In this document: positions 16,706 to 23,896 of the stretch, piece after piece
Position numbering within the stretch: position 1 is the first letter of the stretch
How the letters are laid out: each line of letters starts with the position of its first letter
NCBI GenBank assembly: GCA_900770165.1
Contig: CAAGJJ010000130.1
Location: forward strand, 1-29,348
Reading direction: 5' to 3'
DNA length: 29,348 bases
From: Clostridia bacterium
GTDB taxonomy: Bacteria; Bacillota; Clostridia; Oscillospirales; Acutalibacteraceae
Program-made: the position numbers and the translations under genes
Notes under the pieces: generated by a model
The model's database searches: none
The model's input: only the letters and a program-made list of their open reading frames with translations
Told to the model about the DNA's origin: nothing

Positions 16706-18556
16706 ATGTCAGATAAAACAGTAGAAACAATAAAGAAAATAATGATAGATAATAACCTGTCAAGACAGGAATTTGCGAATAAAATAGGAGCAGCTGCGGG
16801 AACTGTAAAAAAATGGGAAAAAGGAAGAACACCATCCTTTGATAATATAAAAAGGATAGAAAATGTGTTCGGTATCAATGTAATGACCGGACATATAGTA
16901 AAACCGGTTAAAAAAGTAATTGATATGAGAAAATACACAGCGGATATAAAAACTGCATATAGCAGTAAACCATCCGTAGTGCAAAAACCAACCGGCAGCG
17001 ACAAACCTGATTGCTCTCCTAAGCCTTCTTTTGTAGAACAGAAGAAAACAGATGCGGATACACTTAATATAGAGCAGTTTAAGATTTTTAATGAACTTGT
17101 AGCAGGAGAAAATATATTCCTTACTGGTAATGCAGGTACAGGTAAAAGTTATCTTGTAAATGCTTTTAGTGATTATTGTGATGATAACGGAATAAACCTT
17201 GTTAAAACAGCTCCTACAGGTGTAGCTGCTTACGAAATAGGTGGTTCAACACTTCATTCTCAGTTTAAATTAGGACTTGGCATCTTAATTGAGAAACCTA
17301 AGTGGAAGAGTATATATAACTTTTTACTTAATACTGACGTACTTCTTATTGATGAAATAAGTATGGTACGTCTGGATACATTTGATTATCTTGCACAGAT
17401 ACTTATACTTGCTAATAATAAAAGAAATGAAGAAAATAAAAAGAATATACAGCTTGTTTTTGTAGGAGACTTTTATCAGTTAGCACCGGTTATAAATAAA
17501 AAAGCTGATGAAGATGTAATATTTGCTGACCATTATGGATGCAATATAGGTGACGGATATGCATTTCAGAGTAAATACTGGAAACTGTTTAAAGTTAAAT
17601 TAAGATGTTTAACACAGATTATGAGACAGGATGATAAGGATTTCTGTAATGCTCTTGATAAGTGTAAAACAGGTGATAATACATGTTTACAGTATTTTAT
17701 GACACATACATCAGCAAATGAAAATGAAGGTATATGGGTATGTGGAAAGAATGATACAGCACGAAAGAAAAATGAAGAAGGACTTGAAAAGATTAATAAT
17801 GAACTCTTAGTATCTGAAGCTGAATACAGTGGAGATGTATCAAAGGCAGATGGTCTTGCAGAAGATAAGTTTGTATACAAGGTTGGTGCAAGAGTAGTAA
17901 TAACATGTAATGATAGTGCAGGAGAGTATAATAATGGCTCACTTGGTATTATTACAGATGTTAATGGTTTAAGTGGTGGATTATTTACCAGTATTATTAC
18001 AGTTAAACTGGATAACGGACATACAGTAATGATTGATAAAAAAGAATCTGATAAATATAAGTATGAAGTTATAGAAGAAGATAAAGAAGTTGAAGTGATT
18101 AATGAAGATGGTACAGTCACCAAAAAAACTGTTAAGGAAAAGAAGCTTAAAAAGAAAAAGACTGGAAGTGTAACACAGTTTCCATTAAAGCTTGGATATG
18201 CAGTAACCATACATAAGTCACAGGGGCAGACGTATGATGCTATGAATTTAAAGCCTGAGATATTTGCAAATGGACAATTATATGTAGCTTTAAGCAGATG
18301 TAAAAGTGCAGCCGGTATATATATAGAAGGGTATTTAAGTAAACGTATGGTAATGGCATCATCTGAAGTAATAACATATTATAATAATCCTGAAAATTAT
18401 AGCTTCTTTGATAAGGGTGAAGAAAAAATTGAAATTATTATACCACTTAAATATAAAGAAAAAATCGAACAGCTTATAAAGGAATGGGATAAAACCGATA
18501 AAAATATTCCTGATAAAAATATCCAGACTATTAAACAACAATGGAATTTTGCGTGA
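16706..18556 (+). CDS. Xre HTH - PIF1/RecD-like helicase fusion
   Basis: 616 residues. Residues ~5-58 form an Xre-type HTH (LSRQEFANKIGAAAGTVKKW, then a PSFDNIKRIENVFG helix). A polar linker rich in K, P and S spans 65-118. The helicase starts at about 120: Walker A GNAGTGKS at 141-148, a PTGVAAYEIGG motif (Ia), Walker B LLIDEIS at 213-219, FVGDFYQLAPV (motif III-like), IMRQDD, and near the end a UvrD_C_2/PIF1 signature, GYAVTIHKSQGQTYD followed by LYVALSRCK. This is an SF1B 5'-3' helicase of the PIF1/RecD2 group. The HTH fusion could target it to a specific DNA site such as an origin or its own promoter (inference). It has its own promoter and follows a terminator. Confidence 0.88.
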   Translation: MSDKTVETIKKIMIDNNLSRQEFANKIGAAAGTVKKWEKGRTPSFDNIKRIENVFGINVMTGHIVKPVKKVIDMRKYTADIKTAYSSKPSVVQKPTGSDKPDCSPKPSFVEQKKTDADTLNIEQFKIFNELVAGENIFLTGNAGTGKSYLVNAFSDYCDDNGINLVKTAPTGVAAYEIGGSTLHSQFKLGLGILIEKPKWKSIYNFLLNTDVLLIDEISMVRLDTFDYLAQILILANNKRNEENKKNIQLVFVGDFYQLAPVINKKADEDVIFADHYGCNIGDGYAFQSKYWKLFKVKLRCLTQIMRQDDKDFCNALDKCKTGDNTCLQYFMTHTSANENEGIWVCGKNDTARKKNEEGLEKINNELLVSEAEYSGDVSKADGLAEDKFVYKVGARVVITCNDSAGEYNNGSLGIITDVNGLSGGLFTSIITVKLDNGHTVMIDKKESDKYKYEVIEEDKEVEVINEDGTVTKKTVKEKKLKKKKTGSVTQFPLKLGYAVTIHKSQGQTYDAMNLKPEIFANGQLYVALSRCKSAAGIYIEGYLSKRMVMASSEVITYYNNPENYSFFDKGEEKIEIIIPLKYKEKIEQLIKEWDKTDKNIPDKNIQTIKQQWNFA

Positions 18557-18580
18557 ATCAGACTTAATTTTGCTTCACCT

Positions 18581-18608
18581 TTGAAACAATAGATATATAT
18601 GTTATAAT
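18581..18608 (+). promoter_or_regulatory. SigA-type promoter of the HipA-like kinase gene
   Basis: TTGAAA (18581-18586), a 16-base spacer and a perfect TATAAT (18603-18608). The upstream ATG at 18607 overlaps this -10 and would precede the transcript start, which supports the ATG at 18631 as the true start. Confidence 0.8.
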
Positions 18609-18630
18609 GTATAAAAGGACGGTAATAATT

Positions 18631-19890
18631 ATGTATAAAATAAATGAACATATAAAGAGATATCTGCTTAATGAATATAAAGGTTCTGAGCAAAAAGACA
18701 CTATTATATTAAATGATGGCAATAAGTATTTATTAAAGAAGCCAGACCCGACCAGAGAAAAAAATAAAAGGGAATTGCTTTCATATATTAATAACGTGTA
18801 TTCAGAATATATAGGCTGCAATATTGCAAAACTATTAGGCTTTGAAGTACAGGAAACAAAATTAGGTGAATATACAACTAAAAATAGATATGGTGAAGAA
18901 GTCACTAAAATTGTATGCTTATGTAAGGATGTAAGAGAAAAAAATGAAAAGATGCGTGAATTTGATACTATATCCTTAAGTTCTGATGTACCGACCAATA
19001 TTGTAACCTTTGATATAACAGAAAATATCATTTCAAATATTCAGGAAAGATTAAATCTATCAGATAATACAACACAGGAAATAAGAGAATTTTATTATAA
19101 ATTGTTTATTTTAGATGCTTTTATCGGAAATACGGACAGGCATAATGGAAATGTAGCTATATTATTAGATGAAAATGATGAACTTTCAAGAATTTCTCCA
19201 ATATATGATTGTGGTTCATGTCTGCTGCCATTAGTTGATGATAAAGAGATAATCAATTGTAATTTTCAAAGTCTGGCATTATCCATAAATTCAGTAATAA
19301 GGACAAATGATATTAAAACAATCAGGTATAATGATTTTTTAATTAATCATAGAGATGAAAACATAGATAATGCTTTATTGGAAATTATCTGCAATATTAA
19401 TCTTGCTGAAATAAATAAAATGATAGATAATACAGATTATATATCTGAGATAAGAAAAGACTTCTATAAAAACATTCTTGAGTTAAGATATAATAAAATA
19501 TTAATCCCTGCATTAGAACAGATTTTCCAAAAAGATAATATATATCTAAAACTCATTCCAGATAATATAGACCTGTATAAAATCTATCGGGATAATATTA
19601 AGCTTATATCAGATTTAGCTTTCTTTGATAGGCACACTATTTCCTGTGGAAAGAAAAAAGTAGACATTATGAAAGTCAATAAAAAATATGCTCTATGTAT
19701 TAAAGATGATAAATGCATAGGACTTATACCTATAAGGTCAAATAATAATGAAGTAAGAGATGCTATCAGATTCTTTAATAAGATTGGATTTGATATAATA
19801 AATGATAAGATTCAAATTGTAGATTCATTAGTGTATAAACCTAAGCAGGAAAAGCCTAAAATAAAAAAAGACATAGATTTGGAAAGATAA
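18631..19890 (+). CDS. HipA/CtkA-like protein kinase
   Basis: 420 residues from the ATG at 18631, which has an AAAAGGACGG site about 9 bases upstream. The kinase core carries FIGNTDRHNGN (164-174), with the likely catalytic Asp169 and metal-binding Asn174, and SPIYDCGSC (189-197), with the DFG-equivalent Asp193. This spacing is that of HipA C-terminal kinases and CtkA-like Ser/Thr kinases. KYLLKKPDP (32-40) probably supplies the ATP-binding lysine. A ~140-residue C-terminal extension (from about 280) is not part of the usual core. No separate HipB antitoxin lies next to it; the nearest HTH is in the helicase upstream. It may be a stand-alone kinase or toxin-like; the substrate is unknown. Confidence 0.82.
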   Translation: MYKINEHIKRYLLNEYKGSEQKDTIILNDGNKYLLKKPDPTREKNKRELLSYINNVYSEYIGCNIAKLLGFEVQETKLGEYTTKNRYGEEVTKIVCLCKDVREKNEKMREFDTISLSSDVPTNIVTFDITENIISNIQERLNLSDNTTQEIREFYYKLFILDAFIGNTDRHNGNVAILLDENDELSRISPIYDCGSCLLPLVDDKEIINCNFQSLALSINSVIRTNDIKTIRYNDFLINHRDENIDNALLEIICNINLAEINKMIDNTDYISEIRKDFYKNILELRYNKILIPALEQIFQKDNIYLKLIPDNIDLYKIYRDNIKLISDLAFFDRHTISCGKKKVDIMKVNKKYALCIKDDKCIGLIPIRSNNNEVRDAIRFFNKIGFDIINDKIQIVDSLVYKPKQEKPKIKKDIDLER

Positions 19891-19900
19891 GGTAAATTAA

Positions 19901-20152
19901 ATGGATATAACAAATGTTTCTTATGACACAATCAGAGATTTTTTTGCTAATGACCCTCATGTTCTTGAACCACTTGAGGAGTTCAAAAAAGCTAAGGATA
20001 AGTATTTAAAGACTAAGGATATACAGGATAAAATAGACCTTAAAATGAAATATGTTGATATATATGAAGAAATTAAGCTGGCATATTATTGTCATAGATA
20101 TTCTTGGGAGACATTTCTTGCTTTTAAGTCTTTTTTGCAAACTCTGGATTAA
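19901..20152 (+). CDS. Small helical hypothetical protein
   Basis: 83 residues, 10 bases after the kinase gene and probably cotranscribed. The middle is a charged helix (EEFKKAKDKYLKTKDIQDKIDLKMKY) with coiled-coil character, ending in an aromatic segment (YYCHRYSWETFLAFKSFLQ). The family is not recognised. Its position after the kinase makes it a possible partner, but nothing in the sequence proves this. Confidence 0.7.
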   Translation: MDITNVSYDTIRDFFANDPHVLEPLEEFKKAKDKYLKTKDIQDKIDLKMKYVDIYEEIKLAYYCHRYSWETFLAFKSFLQTLD

Positions 20153-20204
20153 AAACAAAACAAATAAGTTTGCTCAAAGTTATTTATTAGTGCAGCTGCC
20201 AACA

Positions 20205-20248
20205 TCTTACATGACTTATCAATGCCTTATTACATAAGTCATATAAGA
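20205..20248 (+). repeat. Intergenic hairpin, 15-bp stem
   Basis: TCTTACATGACTTAT (20205-20219) pairs with ATAAGTCATATAAGA (20234-20248) with one mismatch; the loop is 14 bases. No T run follows. Confidence 0.7.
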
Positions 20249-20277
20249 CACAGGTAAGCCGTGCAAAAATATTTTAC

Positions 20278-20307
20278 CCTCACAGTTTAGGCTGTGGGGG
20301 GTTTTTT
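20278..20307 (+). terminator. Rho-independent terminator
   Basis: CCCTCACAG (20278-20286) pairs with CTGTGGGGG (20293-20301, one G-T pair), followed by seven T's. It closes the kinase transcript. Confidence 0.9.
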
Positions 20308-20315
20308 TATGCACA

Positions 20316-20366
20316 ATTTGTTTTACTTTTATTGCAGCTACACAGTAGATTGCAAGTAAAACAAAT
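20316..20366 (+). repeat. AT-rich inverted repeat
   Basis: ATTTGTTTTACTT (20316-20328) is the exact inverse of AAGTAAAACAAAT (20354-20366), with a 25-base loop. The outer ACA/TGT bases extend the similarity with one bulge. Confidence 0.7.
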
Positions 20367-20400
20367 TTGTATCATTAAAAATATTTTTTCTTCTTTTTTA

Positions 20401-20449
20401 TATAAAAAGTCCTTTTTATAGTAAATCTGATTTTTAAAAAATATAAAAT
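20401..20449 (+). promoter_or_regulatory. CCTTTTTA-box promoter, copy 2
   Basis: TATAAAAAGTCCTTTTTATA (20401-20420) with CC at 20411, 33 nt before TAAAAT (20444-20449). A conserved TAAAAATATTTTTTCTTCTT tract (20376-20395) lies just upstream and is also found before copy 4. No -35 hexamer is visible. Confidence 0.65.
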
Positions 20450-20495
20450 GTAATCATAAAAAAAGAAAGTTTGTTTATTAGGACGCAAAATTTGT

Positions 20496-20633
20496 TTTAT
20501 TAGATTTGCCAAATTTTTAAGTTCACTTTATTAGATTTGCCAAAGGCAAATCTAATAAAATGAACTTGTACAGTTCTACGAAGTAGAAATGCTAGTATCA
20601 TAGAACAAATTTAAGCAGTTACGAAGTAAATGC
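20496..20633 (+). promoter_or_regulatory. Structured leader with mutually exclusive hairpins
   Basis: An 18-base direct repeat (20496-20513 and 20527-20544, TTTATTAGATTTGCCAAA) is followed by one inverse arm (20545-20565) that can pair with either copy. Next, TTCTAC-GAA-GTAGAA (20574-20588) competes with GTTCTA/TAGAAC (20573-20578 with 20601-20606). A third hairpin (20615-20633) again has a TACGAAGTA core and ends next to the ribosome binding site. Alternative pairing suggests control of the downstream genes in the RNA; no known riboswitch class is recognised. Confidence 0.5.
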
Positions 20634-20652
20634 AGGGAAGGAGAGAGAAAAA

Positions 20653-20814
20653 ATGAAGCTGACAAAAGAAGATGAAAAGACAATGATATTAATAATTAAA
20701 GCACTTACATTAGTGATTAATTTATCAACCTTATATAAGCTTTTAAAAATCTTAAAGAAATTAATTGCTATTAATCAGAAAATAGCTTCAATGGAACAAC
20801 TAAGAAAGGAATAA
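20653..20814 (+). CDS. Small amphipathic/single-pass membrane protein, 53 residues
   Basis: ATG preceded by GGAAGGAG. The product starts with a charged MKLTKEDEKT, continues as one hydrophobic stretch with interspersed lysines (MILIIKALTLVINLSTLYKL), and ends with a helical, coiled-coil-like tail (LKKLIAINQKIASMEQLRKE). It is the first gene after the structured leader and heads the run of membrane-protein genes. Family unknown. The good ribosome binding site and position support it as real despite its size. Confidence 0.65.
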   Translation: MKLTKEDEKTMILIIKALTLVINLSTLYKLLKILKKLIAINQKIASMEQLRKE

Positions 20815-20892
20815 AATTATAAAAAATTAAAAAGAAGCAAACTTTCAGATTATATACACATCACTGCCTAACTAAGGAAGGAGAAAATAAGT

Positions 20893-21297
20893 ATGAGTAC
20901 AGATTCATACATTGTAATTATTCTAATAATATTTTTTGTAGCTATGTTTCTAACTATGTTTAGATTGATACATTTAATATCCGGTCTTATTGCTTGTTTC
21001 GTTGCATTAATGGCAGCTACACCAGTAATGTCTTTTGATGTATATTCTCATACATCATCAGTGTCGCAAATCTCAATACAGGAAATAAATAAAATAAGTC
21101 CAAGGGATAATAGTGATACATTATTCAATGTCACATATACGGATGCAGAAGATATTAATAGAAAGATAACTGTTAAAGAAATAGTTTACGATTCGGATAC
21201 TACATATATTGAAAAGGCAAGAAAAACATTTTTGTTTCTTTATGAGGACAATTATGTGTTACATGAGCCGCAGGAATTTATAAATAATAATAATTAA
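20893..21297 (+). CDS. Two-pass membrane protein, paralogue family A (copy 1)
   Basis: 134 residues, with a GGAAGGAG site. Two membrane helices at about 6-24 and 29-50 are followed by an ~80-residue hydrophilic domain. The domain holds VTYTDAED, then VKEIVYDSDTTYIEKARKTF, FLFLYEDNYVLHEP and a polar NNNN end. The second half is nearly identical to the next gene (21313), even at the nucleotide level through the stop codon, while the membrane segments differ. More distant copies are at 22544, 24652 and 25066. No function is recognised. Confidence 0.82.
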   Translation: MSTDSYIVIILIIFFVAMFLTMFRLIHLISGLIACFVALMAATPVMSFDVYSHTSSVSQISIQEINKISPRDNSDTLFNVTYTDAEDINRKITVKEIVYDSDTTYIEKARKTFLFLYEDNYVLHEPQEFINNNN

Positions 21298-21312
21298 AGA
21301 AAGGAAGAATTT

Positions 21313-21711
21313 ATGAATATAAATTTGTTTATATTTATAGGAATTATATTTTGTTTTATTACAATGCTAAGTCTAATTTACTTTAATGGTATTATAGGAG
21401 TATTTTTAACTTTTTTGATTGCATGTTTAATTTATTTGCCAACAATAGCTCTTAATCATGCAAACTCAAATATTATATCACAAATTTCAGTACAAGAAAT
21501 AAATAATATCGAAGCTAAAAATAACAGTGATACATTTTATAATGTTACATATACGGATACTGATGAAAATAGGAAAAAGGTAACTGTTAAAGAAATAGCT
21601 TACGATTCAGATATTACATATATAGAAAAGGCAAGAAAAGCATTTCTATTTCTTTATGAAGATAGCTATGTATTACATGAGCCACAGGGATTTATAAATA
21701 ATAATAATTAA
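21313..21711 (+). CDS. Two-pass membrane protein, paralogue family A (copy 2)
   Basis: 132 residues, 15 bases after copy 1, with an AAAGGAAG site. Two membrane helices (about 4-22 and 26-46) are followed by the same C-terminal domain as copy 1: QISVQEIN, VTYTDTDE, VKEIAYDSDITYIEKARKAF, FLFLYEDSYVLHEPQ. The tandem pair is a recent duplication in which the membrane part has diverged faster than the domain. Confidence 0.82.
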   Translation: MNINLFIFIGIIFCFITMLSLIYFNGIIGVFLTFLIACLIYLPTIALNHANSNIISQISVQEINNIEAKNNSDTFYNVTYTDTDENRKKVTVKEIAYDSDITYIEKARKAFLFLYEDSYVLHEPQGFINNNN

Positions 21712-21727
21712 AGGTAAGGAGAAAATT

Positions 21728-22135
21728 ATGAGATTGATATTAACCTTTGTCTTTTTAGGGGCATTGATTGCAGGAGTACTTACAATAACAGGAATTGCAA
21801 CAATACTTATTAGTGATTCAAAGAATATTAAAAAAGAAGTTGTTTTAACAAGCGTGTATTTATTGGCTTTTATAATTCTTACATTAGGATACACACTGCC
21901 TGTAAATCATTATAAGACAGCAATAAAGAACAGTATAAAAGCTGAGTATGGAAATGTATATGAGTATGACTATTGTTATCTTTTAGATACAGGCAGCTTT
22001 ACATATGATAATAATTACTATGATATTGAAACAACTAAGGATATTGATAATAACACATATGTTAAAGTAACAAAGGAAAATAATAATAGTAATGCAGAAA
22101 AAGAAAGCTTGAATCTGCCAATAAAGAAAAATTAG
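21728..22135 (+). CDS. Two-pass membrane protein, unrelated type
   Basis: 135 residues, with AAGGAG before the ATG. Two membrane helices (about 4-28 and 37-58) flank a short loop (SDSKNIKKE). The remaining ~75 residues are polar, with YEYDYCYLLDTGSFTYDNNY and an asparagine/lysine-rich tail. It lacks the conserved YDSD-TYIE motif of family A, although the overall plan (two helices plus an outer or inner beta-rich domain) is the same. It is 16 bases after copy 2 and in the same operon. Confidence 0.75.
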   Translation: MRLILTFVFLGALIAGVLTITGIATILISDSKNIKKEVVLTSVYLLAFIILTLGYTLPVNHYKTAIKNSIKAEYGNVYEYDYCYLLDTGSFTYDNNYYDIETTKDIDNNTYVKVTKENNNSNAEKESLNLPIKKN

Positions 22136-22148
22136 AAAGGCTTATGAT

Positions 22149-22508
22149 ATGACATTAATTGAGTATGAACAGTTTTTAAAGGATTTTGATATTCATTATA
22201 AGGAAGCAGATTTTGGAATAGATGATACATTTTCAAACTGTCTTTTAAAACAGACTTCAAAAAGCCATATAAGTCAATTTTATAAGAAGCGTCACGATTT
22301 GATAAATCATATAAATGACACTACTGATGTTGTTGCATATGTTAAATTTAAAAATATATACAGAAATAGAAATGACTGTATCAAAAATATAAGCATTGAA
22401 AATAAAATTGTAGCTGATTATAAGGTACTGATTTGGAAAGCCTTATTGCATATTAAAACTACTGAATCAGGCTTTGATGTTCACAGAATAAAATATAAAT
22501 CTTCCTGA
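22149..22508 (+). CDS. Hypothetical soluble helical protein
   Basis: 119 residues, 13 bases after the preceding gene with AAAGG upstream. It has no membrane segment and is mostly helical with many charged and aromatic residues (EYEQFLKDFDIHYKEADF, then KSHISQFYKKRHDLINHI). It has a similar flavour to the small helical protein at 19901 but no convincing alignment. Function unknown. Confidence 0.7.
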   Translation: MTLIEYEQFLKDFDIHYKEADFGIDDTFSNCLLKQTSKSHISQFYKKRHDLINHINDTTDVVAYVKFKNIYRNRNDCIKNISIENKIVADYKVLIWKALLHIKTTESGFDVHRIKYKSS

Positions 22509-22543
22509 GCAACGAGAATAGAGAGTAAAAAGGAGAAAATATT

Positions 22544-22963
22544 ATGGATGTTAATGTATTTATAATACTTTTTATAATTATTATGTCAGGCATTTTCTGG
22601 ATGGCACTTTTATGTACTGATATATTAAGAGCAAAAGCTAAAACAAGTGCCTTGATTCTGGTAGCTATTATGTGTATAACAGGTGCTATTATAGACTTAT
22701 TGGATAATAAAGTTACAAAAAGTAATAATATTGTTTCATATACAATTTCGGTAACAGCAATAGAAGAATATAATAAAATGTTAAGAACAAATACATCAGT
22801 AATAAAATATAAGGATGATACAGGAAAAACAGATGAAATAACCATAGACGATATTAAATATGATTCAGATTCAACATTCATAGAAATAAAAAAGCGTAGA
22901 TGGGGATTTTTGTATGGTACAGAGAATATCATTCATTTTCAAAACAGTTCAAATATTAACTAA
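22544..22963 (+). CDS. Two-pass membrane protein, paralogue family A (copy 3)
   Basis: 139 residues, with AAAAAGGAG before the ATG. Membrane helices lie at about 4-25 and 34-52. The C-terminal domain keeps the family pattern YTISVTAIEEY, VIKYKDDTGKTDEITIDD, IKYDSDSTFIEIKKRRW, GFLYG, NIIHF. It is closer in length and motif detail to copies 4 and 5 than to the tandem pair at 20893/21313. It ends this gene block. Confidence 0.8.
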   Translation: MDVNVFIILFIIIMSGIFWMALLCTDILRAKAKTSALILVAIMCITGAIIDLLDNKVTKSNNIVSYTISVTAIEEYNKMLRTNTSVIKYKDDTGKTDEITIDDIKYDSDSTFIEIKKRRWGFLYGTENIIHFQNSSNIN

Positions 22964-22986
22964 AAATTACTATATAGATTAACTTT

Positions 22987-23014
22987 ATGCACCATGCAGT
23001 TTTGTGTGGTGCAT
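22987..23014 (+). repeat. Intergenic hairpin (possible weak terminator)
   Basis: ATGCACCA (22987-22994) pairs with TGGTGCAT (23007-23014) around a 12-base loop. The following sequence is TTATTATAATT, AT-rich but not a true T run. It sits between the family-A block and promoter copy 3. Confidence 0.55.
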
Positions 23015-23027
23015 TTATTATAATTAA

Positions 23028-23067
23028 GCCTTTTTATGTAAATTTGCAGGTACACATATTATAAAAT
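23028..23067 (+). promoter_or_regulatory. CCTTTTTA-box promoter, copy 3
   Basis: GCCTTTTTATGTA with CC at 23029, exactly 33 nt before TAAAAT (23062-23067). The left half of the palindrome is degenerate here (TAATTAA). A short leader leads to the gene at 23096. Confidence 0.55.
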
Positions 23068-23095
23068 AAAGACATAAAAATAAAAGGAGTTCGCT

Positions 23096-23656
23096 ATGAT
23101 TGATATTAAAGAAACTATTAAAGGTACAAAATTATGGTTTTATAGAGACAAAGCAAACAAAGTAGTATATGGAATTGTAGATTGTTGCTATCGAAACAAA
23201 TATTTTAGTGACGAATATCTTATACAGGTTACAGGTAATTCAAATGATTTAGACAGCTTTGTAGGTACTAAAATTTTAAACATCAGACATTTTTATAATA
23301 CGAAGGAAGAGTGTGAATCAGAACATAATAATAAATCAAATGAAACTTATGAAATCTATAAAGGATGGATTAAAGATGTAAATAGTCTTTTCTATTTTCC
23401 ATTAAAAAGGGATTTATCTCCGGAATCTAATTTTAGTAGTAAGTATGAATATGTGAAAGCTTATGAAACCAGAGCAAAAGAATTTGGATTTAATATAAAA
23501 ACATACTGGTTTGATTATTATATTAAAGACCTTATCTTACAGGCTTATTGTATATTAAGGGATATTAATAATTCATTTGCTGTTCCTAAGCCTAAAACAG
23601 CCGAATTATTTAAAGATGCACATGCTGATATAAAAGCCTACAAATGTCTCTACTAA
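23096..23656 (+). CDS. Hypothetical protein with N-terminal beta domain
   Basis: 186 residues, with AAAAGGAG before the ATG. Residues 1-75 appear beta-rich (KLWFYRDKANKVVYGIVDCCY, then a NTKEECESEHNN segment), like the short 'conversion/threshold' beta domains with a following (N/L)TKEE motif often seen in phage and plasmid proteins. Residues ~80-186 are helical and aromatic-rich. No catalytic motif is recognised. It is a single-gene unit: promoter copy 3 in front and hairpins overlapping the stop codon behind. The TAA stop lies in the loop of a 6-bp hairpin. Confidence 0.72.
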   Translation: MIDIKETIKGTKLWFYRDKANKVVYGIVDCCYRNKYFSDEYLIQVTGNSNDLDSFVGTKILNIRHFYNTKEECESEHNNKSNETYEIYKGWIKDVNSLFYFPLKRDLSPESNFSSKYEYVKAYETRAKEFGFNIKTYWFDYYIKDLILQAYCILRDINNSFAVPKPKTAELFKDAHADIKAYKCLY

Positions 23657-23740
23657 CGTAGAGCAATGTCTCTATTTCATAGAGCCATGTCAGTTTGCCT
23701 TATGATGCCGTCATTACATTCCGCCCTAATAGGGCAAACT
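23648..23740 (+). repeat. Run of hairpins across a stop codon
   Basis: CTCTAC-TAAC-GTAGAG (23648-23663), CTCTAT-TTC-ATAGAG (23670-23684), and AGTTTGCC/GGCAAACT (23692-23699 with 23733-23740), the last competing with GCCCT-AAT-AGGGC (23723-23735). The first two are imperfect tandem copies sharing ATGTCTCTA. There is no T run. Downstream is another small hairpin, TTTGC-TTATA-GCAAA (23791-23805). Confidence 0.65.
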
Positions 23741-23834
23741 TAAAATCACTATAACAATAGAATTATTTCTGAAAGAGTAAAAGATTATATTTTGCTTATA
23801 GCAAATTCAAAAAAATATATAAATTAAAACATCA

Positions 23835-23863
23835 TTGACAACTATCCTCATAGGGTATATACT
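23835..23863 (+). promoter_or_regulatory. SigA-type promoter with dyad operator, second copy
   Basis: TTGACA (23835-23840), a 17-base spacer and TATACT (23858-23863). The spacer holds CTATCCT-CAT-AGGGTATA, the same CCT-N3-AGG dyad as at 9552-9580, and TATATACTATAG is common to both. It drives the operon starting at 23897. Confidence 0.85.
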
Positions 23864-23896
23864 ATAGTTATAAAAAAGATATAAGGAGCAGAATAT

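Larger units (their letters stand above)
20153..20652. other. 500-base gene-free region rich in inverted repeats
   Basis: No credible coding region. In order it holds a hairpin (20205-20248), a terminator (20278-20307), a long AT-rich hairpin (20316-20366), a CCTTTTTA-box promoter (20401-20449), a structured leader (20496-20633) and the ribosome binding site of a 53-residue gene. Individual elements are listed separately. Confidence 0.8.

Noticed and set aside
17566..18210. 214-residue antisense frame in the helicase gene
   Set aside because: It opposes conserved helicase motifs, is dominated by Ser/Leu/Pro as expected for a reversed frame, and has no ribosome binding site.
18607..18630. Upstream ATG for the HipA-like kinase
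   Set aside because: It overlaps the TATAAT of the gene's promoter, so it would not be in the transcript.
20052..20237. 61-residue frame overlapping the end of the 83-residue gene
   Set aside because: No ribosome binding site, runs into a hairpin, and overlaps a better supported frame.
23648..23740. tRNA or tmRNA-like fold in the hairpin run
   Set aside because: Stem lengths, the T-arm consensus (GTTCRA) and a CCA-type end do not fit; only simple hairpins are supported.
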